Below the pieces are notes generated by a model, which saw nothing but the letters and a program-made list of their open reading frames with translations, ran no database searches and was not told where the DNA came from. Below, piece by piece: positions 52,919 through 56,750 of a stretch of 56,750 nt of DNA (position 1 is its first letter; each line of letters begins with the position of its first letter). The DNA is from Synechococcus sp. UW105 (GTDB lineage Bacteria > Cyanobacteriota > Cyanobacteriia > PCC-6307 > Cyanobiaceae): the NCBI RefSeq assembly GCF_900473935.1, contig NZ_UCNN01000022.1:1-56750 (forward strand), given 5' to 3'. The position numbers and the translations under genes are program-made.

Positions 52919-54442
52919 ATGGCTCAGACACTCCATTCGCTGCTCAATGCAGTCGGTTTGCCTCTGGCTGAAGGTTTGCCTAATGCGCCGATCACGGCTC
53001 TGACCTGTGATTCACGCTGTGCCGGAGCTGGCAGCCTTTTTCTCGGTCTCCCTGGCGAGAGGGTGGATGGCGGCTCGTTCTGGCGTCAGACATTGGAGGC
53101 AGGCGCTGTCGCTGCGGTGATCGGTCCGGCGGCGGCGGCGGCCGATCCACCTGGTCGGATGGATCCAGTTGTGGTGGTGCCCGATCCAGTGGCGGCCTGG
53201 GCCGGGGCATTAGCGGCAGCGTTTTGGCAGCACCCCTCGGGGCGGATGACCCTGATCGGTGTCACTGGAACCAATGGCAAAACCACCACCACCCATCTGA
53301 TTGAGCATCTCTGCAAGCAGATCAGCCTCCCTGTTGCCCTGTTCGGCACGTTGGTGAACCGCTGGCCTGGGCACAGCATCACCTCGACTCACACCACAGC
53401 CTTTGCAGATCGGCTCCAGGCTCAGCTGGCAGAAGCGGTGTCTGGTGGCACCCAGTTGGCAGCCATGGAAGTGAGTTCCCATGCTCTCGAGCAAGGAAGG
53501 GTTGCGGGTTGTCAGTTCTCTGCGGCGGTGTTCACAAACCTCACCCAGGACCATCTCGATTACCACCCGACGATGGAGGCCTATTTCGATGCCAAAGCGA
53601 GGTTGTTCAGCGAACCGTTACTCGTGGGTGATGGTGCATGCGCTGTGGTCAACATCGATGACCCTTGGGGGCAAAGGTTGGCGCAGCAGCTTGGTGAACG
53701 CTGTTGGCGCTGCTCGCTCAAGCCTGATCGCCAGCCTGAGACTGTTGAGCTGACGATGACGGATCTCAGCCTCACTGCCTCGGGCGTCTCTGGCACGATC
53801 GTCACACCGGTGGGCAGCGCCGACTTCCTGTCTCCACTTGTGGGTGATTTCAATCTGATGAACCTGCTCCAGGCCGTGGGGGTGCTGGTGCAGCACGGGT
53901 TGCCCCTGCCGTTGCTGCTGAAGGCGGCGAGCTGCTTCAAGGGGGTGCCTGGGCGGATGGAACGGGTGATGGTGCCGTCTGATCAGGCCATGAGCCTGCT
54001 GCCGTCGGTGGTGGTGGACTATGCCCATACGCCCGATGGGCTGCGTAATGCCCTGGCTGCCTGCCGGCCGTTTGTGACCGGAGCGCTGGTCTGCGTGTTT
54101 GGCTGCGGAGGTGATCGCGATCGAGGCAAGCGTCCCCAGATGGCGGCCGTTGCCGCTGAGTTGGCCAATCGCGTGGTGGTGACCTCCGACAATCCACGCA
54201 CGGAGAACCCTCAACGGATCCTGGAAGACGTGGTGGCGGGGATCCCGGCGGGAACATCGCTGACAGTGGAGTGCGATCGGGCTGCAGCGATCGCTGCAGC
54301 CATTGAGGTGGCGGGTCCAGATGACCTCGTGTTGATTGCCGGCAAAGGCCATGAGGACTATCAAATCCTCGGCACCAGCAAGGTGCACTTCGATGACCGT
54401 GAGCAGGCAGAGATCGCTTTGCGCCGTCGAGTTGGAGGCTGA
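52919..54442 (+). CDS. murE: UDP-MurNAc-L-Ala-D-Glu:meso-diaminopimelate ligase
   Basis: 507 aa. It adds meso-diaminopimelate to the peptidoglycan precursor with ATP. P-loop [12 protein letters not shown] (about 114-125), the SSHALEQGR and [11 protein letters not shown] blocks, DYAHTPDGL, and the DNPRTENP motif that selects diaminopimelate over lysine. Length is normal for MurE. Confidence 0.96.
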   Translation: MAQTLHSLLNAVGLPLAEGLPNAPITALTCDSRCAGAGSLFLGLPGERVDGGSFWRQTLEAGAVAAVIGPAAAAADPPGRMDPVVVVPDPVAAWAGALAAAFWQHPSGRMTLIGVTGTNGKTTTTHLIEHLCKQISLPVALFGTLVNRWPGHSITSTHTTAFADRLQAQLAEAVSGGTQLAAMEVSSHALEQGRVAGCQFSAAVFTNLTQDHLDYHPTMEAYFDAKARLFSEPLLVGDGACAVVNIDDPWGQRLAQQLGERCWRCSLKPDRQPETVELTMTDLSLTASGVSGTIVTPVGSADFLSPLVGDFNLMNLLQAVGVLVQHGLPLPLLLKAASCFKGVPGRMERVMVPSDQAMSLLPSVVVDYAHTPDGLRNALAACRPFVTGALVCVFGCGGDRDRGKRPQMAAVAAELANRVVVTSDNPRTENPQRILEDVVAGIPAGTSLTVECDRAAAIAAAIEVAGPDDLVLIAGKGHEDYQILGTSKVHFDDREQAEIALRRRVGG

Positions 54443-54475
54443 TGGGTTGGGATCTCTTCTGTTGGGATGACTCGT

Positions 54476-55222
54476 TCAATGATGGATCGGTGTGCCGTGG
54501 CCTGTCGCAATCAGCAATAAGCCCCCCATGCTGAACAGTCCGAGTGAAAACCAGAGCAGACGTGACTGACCGGCGTCGGGAAGCTCCTCCCGGAACACAC
54601 TGATCAGTAACCCGCCACCGACAAAGGCTGTGGCGATTGCCAAGGTGAGATCCGAGACGGGATGGAGGACTGCGGCATGCAGGCTCCCCAGAAGTAGTGC
54701 GGCGCTGCCAATCCAGCGGAAGCGGCGTCGGAATGTCACCGGGTGCTCAGCGGCCAAGGTGCGATCGGCGAGCAGCACATGGGCACTGATGGCAATGGTG
54801 AAGAGCAGGCCGTAGCTGATGCCTGTGCTGAGCAGCGACGGTAGTGAATAGGCGTAGAGATAACTAATCAGTGCAAAGGTGAGGAGGCGTGCTGCCCCGG
54901 TCCATTGCGTGCTCTTGGGGTGTTGCTTGCTGATCACATTGAGCGTGTATGGGATCAGCACACCAACCAGCGCGACAAGAAACAGCAGGCTTTCAGTCAT
55001 CGCGCTGGGTACAAAGCTCTGCATCCCTGCTGCGTCACTGATGGTCTGCCCTCCACTGGCGAGTTCCGGAAGCAGGTGGATGAACACGTAGGCCAGACCT
55101 GCACCTCCACCCACAGAGGCCCATCGGATCTGGATTGGGGTGGGCTGTTTCGAGATCAGGGCCGCCAGCCAGTGGCAGCTGCCGATGGTGAACACACAGA
55201 GTGCGACGAGGATCCAGAGCAT
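54476..55222 (-). CDS. Multi-pass membrane protein, ZIP-transporter-like
   Basis: 248 aa, 7-8 hydrophobic helices. RWASVGGGAGLAYVFIHLLPEL (about 33-54) resembles the His/Glu-bearing helix of ZIP metal transporters, and AFVGGGLLISVFREELPD (about 199-216) the second metal motif, though with a charged Arg-Glu-Glu in place of the usual His. Function as a zinc or iron carrier is inferred and unsure. Confidence 0.6.
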   Translation of the reverse strand: MLWILVALCVFTIGSCHWLAALISKQPTPIQIRWASVGGGAGLAYVFIHLLPELASGGQTISDAAGMQSFVPSAMTESLLFLVALVGVLIPYTLNVISKQHPKSTQWTGAARLLTFALISYLYAYSLPSLLSTGISYGLLFTIAISAHVLLADRTLAAEHPVTFRRRFRWIGSAALLLGSLHAAVLHPVSDLTLAIATAFVGGGLLISVFREELPDAGQSRLLWFSLGLFSMGGLLLIATGHGTPIHH

Positions 55223-55294
55223 GGCTGGTGTGATGCGTAGGACTCAGTCTGATGGGACTGCCCGGTCTGTTCGAGTCGCTTCAGGCGTTGATGA

Positions 55295-56518
55295 TTACGT
55301 GGTTTTGGTGATGGACTGATCGAGGGCCTGAACCAGGTTTGTCAGCTCGCTGGCCTGGGTACAGACGTGGGTGCAGGCCCGTAGACAGGAGGGATCGGCC
55401 AGATCGCGGATCCAGATCCCCTCATTCCCAAGGCGTTTCACGAGTTCGGCCGGTGTGCTCGTCGCTGACTCAACGTTCAGGCTGAAGCTCACCAGTCCTG
55501 CTGGTGGGGGCCCCTCGAGCAACGGGGTCACTGTGGGCATGGCCATGAGCTCTTGCCAAAGCTGCCCGCTCAGCGCCTGGATCCGCTCCAGGCGTTGCTG
55601 AGCGCTTCCCTCTCGTTCCAGGACTTCAAGTGATGTCCGCAGTCCTGCCAGAAGAGGGACGCAGCTGGTGGCCACTTCAAAGCGGCGGCTGTCGTGGTGG
55701 AAGGGGTCCGGATCACCCAGAACGGCTCTGCTTTCATCTTGCAAGCTGCGCCAACCGATCAGAGTCGGGCTGGCTTCGCATAGCACCCGTTCGGACAGGG
55801 CGACGCCGCCCAGCCCTTCCGGGCCGCAGGCCCATTTATGGCCTGTAAAGGCATAGATGTCGGCCGCCTTAGCAGCAGCCTTGACGGGAATCTGCCCCAT
55901 CGACTGGGCGGCATCCACTAAGAGGTACGGAGGCTGTGATTGGTTTTGCAGTTGTGCTGCCACCGCTTCGATCGGCATCAGCTGGCCTGTGTTCCAGAGC
56001 AGATGGGAGAGCACCACGAGGCGGCTGTTCGGGTGCATGCTCTGTTCCAGAGCCTTCAGCACAGCCGTTTCGGTTTCGGACTGGTGATCTCGGCCCCCAC
56101 GGATCTGTTTTACCGGCAAGGTGTCGATCTGCAGCTGTTGGCGCCGGGCCAGCTCATGGCAGGCCGCCACCACGCCCGGATGTTCGCAGTCGCTGATGAG
56201 CAGACGATCGCCTGGATCGAAGGGCAGCCCCCAAAGCGGAAGAACACAACCAGTGGTGACGTTTTCACTGAGGGCAAGACGATGGGGTGCAACCCCGCAA
56301 AGCTGAGCCAGCAATGCGCGGGTGCTATTCACCTCGCGGCCAATAAAAGGCCACACCTCTGTGGTGAAAGGGCCAAGCTGCTGGATCCGCTGCCAGCTGA
56401 GGCTGATCGCCTCTAACGCGGGTGTGGGAAGCGGCCCTTGTCCGCCGTAGTTGAAGTAGGTCTTATTGGAGAGTGCTGGGCAGAGATCTCTCAGCATTGC
56501 TTGAGGATTGTTGGTCAA
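55295..56518 (-). CDS. Class V aminotransferase, cysteine C-S lyase-like
   Basis: 407 aa (TTG start; ATG at 56497 would give 400). PLP enzyme of the NifS/aminotransferase V fold: K228 in TGHKWACGPEG, D202 in LLVDAAQSMGQ, and ISDCEHPGVVAAC. The N-terminal TYFNYGGQGPLP is typical of the cyanobacterial C-DES (cysteine/cystine lyase) group, which release sulfur for Fe-S clusters, rather than true cysteine desulfurases; the mobile Cys loop of IscS is absent. Function otherwise unproved. Confidence 0.82.
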   Translation of the reverse strand: MTNNPQAMLRDLCPALSNKTYFNYGGQGPLPTPALEAISLSWQRIQQLGPFTTEVWPFIGREVNSTRALLAQLCGVAPHRLALSENVTTGCVLPLWGLPFDPGDRLLISDCEHPGVVAACHELARRQQLQIDTLPVKQIRGGRDHQSETETAVLKALEQSMHPNSRLVVLSHLLWNTGQLMPIEAVAAQLQNQSQPPYLLVDAAQSMGQIPVKAAAKAADIYAFTGHKWACGPEGLGGVALSERVLCEASPTLIGWRSLQDESRAVLGDPDPFHHDSRRFEVATSCVPLLAGLRTSLEVLEREGSAQQRLERIQALSGQLWQELMAMPTVTPLLEGPPPAGLVSFSLNVESATSTPAELVKRLGNEGIWIRDLADPSCLRACTHVCTQASELTNLVQALDQSITKTT

Positions 56519-56654
56519 GATCTTGGCCTAGGTGGTTTGTCGACACCTCCTCCCAGAGATGTCTAAGGCCGCTTCATGAGACATCACACCTGTCCCTGTC
56601 TTCATAGCGATGCGAGGCATTGGCAGCTTGTCAGCGGCTCTATCGCTGTGATTG

Positions 56655-56694
56655 AAAAAACACCACAAAACCCCGCCTTTGGCGGGGCTTTGTG
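56655..56694 (-). terminator. Rho-independent terminator of the right-edge gene
   Basis: Stem CACAAA-CCCCGCC (56664-56677, mismatch at 70) with GGCGGGG-TTTGTG (56681-56694) and a T-run on the minus strand beyond it (56655-56660). It should end a leftward gene that enters from the right edge. Confidence 0.85.
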
Positions 56695-56714
56695 ATGTTG
56701 TGCCGGGGGATGGA

Positions 56715-56750
56715 TCAGTCCTCACCTCCACTGACTGCCCTGCTTTTCCA
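56715..56750 (-). CDS. C-terminus of an unidentified gene, cut by the window end
   Basis: Eleven codons ending WKSRAVSGGED plus TGA are in frame before the terminator at 56655-56694. The tail is too short to identify. Confidence 0.35.
   Translation of the reverse strand, partial: WKSRAVSGGED

Overview
The window comes from a marine picocyanobacterium, most probably a marine Synechococcus. This rests on psaE (photosystem I), pipX/pipY, sepF, LrtA-type hibernation factor, DUF1823, DUF4079 and DUF3104 proteins, a cyanobacterial cysteine C-S lyase-like enzyme, and dense packing with many GTG/TTG starts and 1-20 base gene overlaps. No insertion sequence, prophage, CRISPR array or rRNA gene was seen; two tRNA genes lie at 14.4-14.5 kb.

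Layout. 0-2.6 kb: a leftward psaE-mutM-mtnB-mtnC block (PSI, DNA repair, methionine salvage; mtnD is at 21.3 kb). 2.6-7.8 kb: a ParB-like unknown protein, recQ, a LysM protein and an aldehyde dehydrogenase. 7.9-14.2 kb: a carbohydrate/glycerol block, a trehalose-synthase-like GH13, glpD, glpK and a neopullulanase-like GH13. 14.3-15.8 kb: tRNA-Thr, tRNA-Tyr, aroQ and miaE. 15.8-18.4 kb: a low-density stretch of very small ORFs, hairpins and a terminator. 18.4-20.9 kb: a complete GRRM peptide-modification locus (lipoprotein GrrP, Gly-rich precursor GrrA, radical SAM/SPASM maturase GrrM). 21-30.4 kb: mtnD, cobI (no normal start codon), DUF4079, a cellulose-synthase-like glycosyltransferase, dus, an RHH-like protein, DUF1823, an L,D-transpeptidase, der and ecfT. 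30.4-32.9 kb: pipX-pipY-sepF-proC. 33-37.6 kb, leftward: a GT4 glycosyltransferase, an MFS transporter, recO, a DeoC-like protein lacking the usual Schiff-base lysine, and hpf. 37.6-45.4 kb, rightward: lipB, acyl-ACP/CoA synthetase, ylqD, PDH E2, a KimA-like K+ transporter and queA. 45.5-49.3 kb, leftward: cysK and two trans-sulfuration enzymes, one of fungal cystathionine gamma-synthase-like build. 49.5-51.4 kb: an AT-richer accessory island with a DUF3104 protein, a 2-oxoglutarate/Fe(II) oxygenase and a Nif11-type peptide precursor. 51.6-56.7 kb: rpsD, yidD, a glutaredoxin-like protein, murE, a ZIP-like membrane protein and a class V aminotransferase, then the end of a cut-off gene.

The two most interesting systems are both predicted ribosomal-peptide (RiPP) loci. 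The GRRM locus has a precursor whose tail carries five aromatic-Gly/Ala-Asn motifs spaced exactly eight residues apart, fitting aromatic crosslinking by a cyclophane-forming radical SAM enzyme. The second, at 50-51 kb, pairs a Nif11 leader peptide with a double-Gly cleavage site and a short Cys/Thr/Pro-rich core with a downstream oxygenase of prolyl-hydroxylase type. I am not aware of a described system with this pairing; that is an inference from gene order and motifs.
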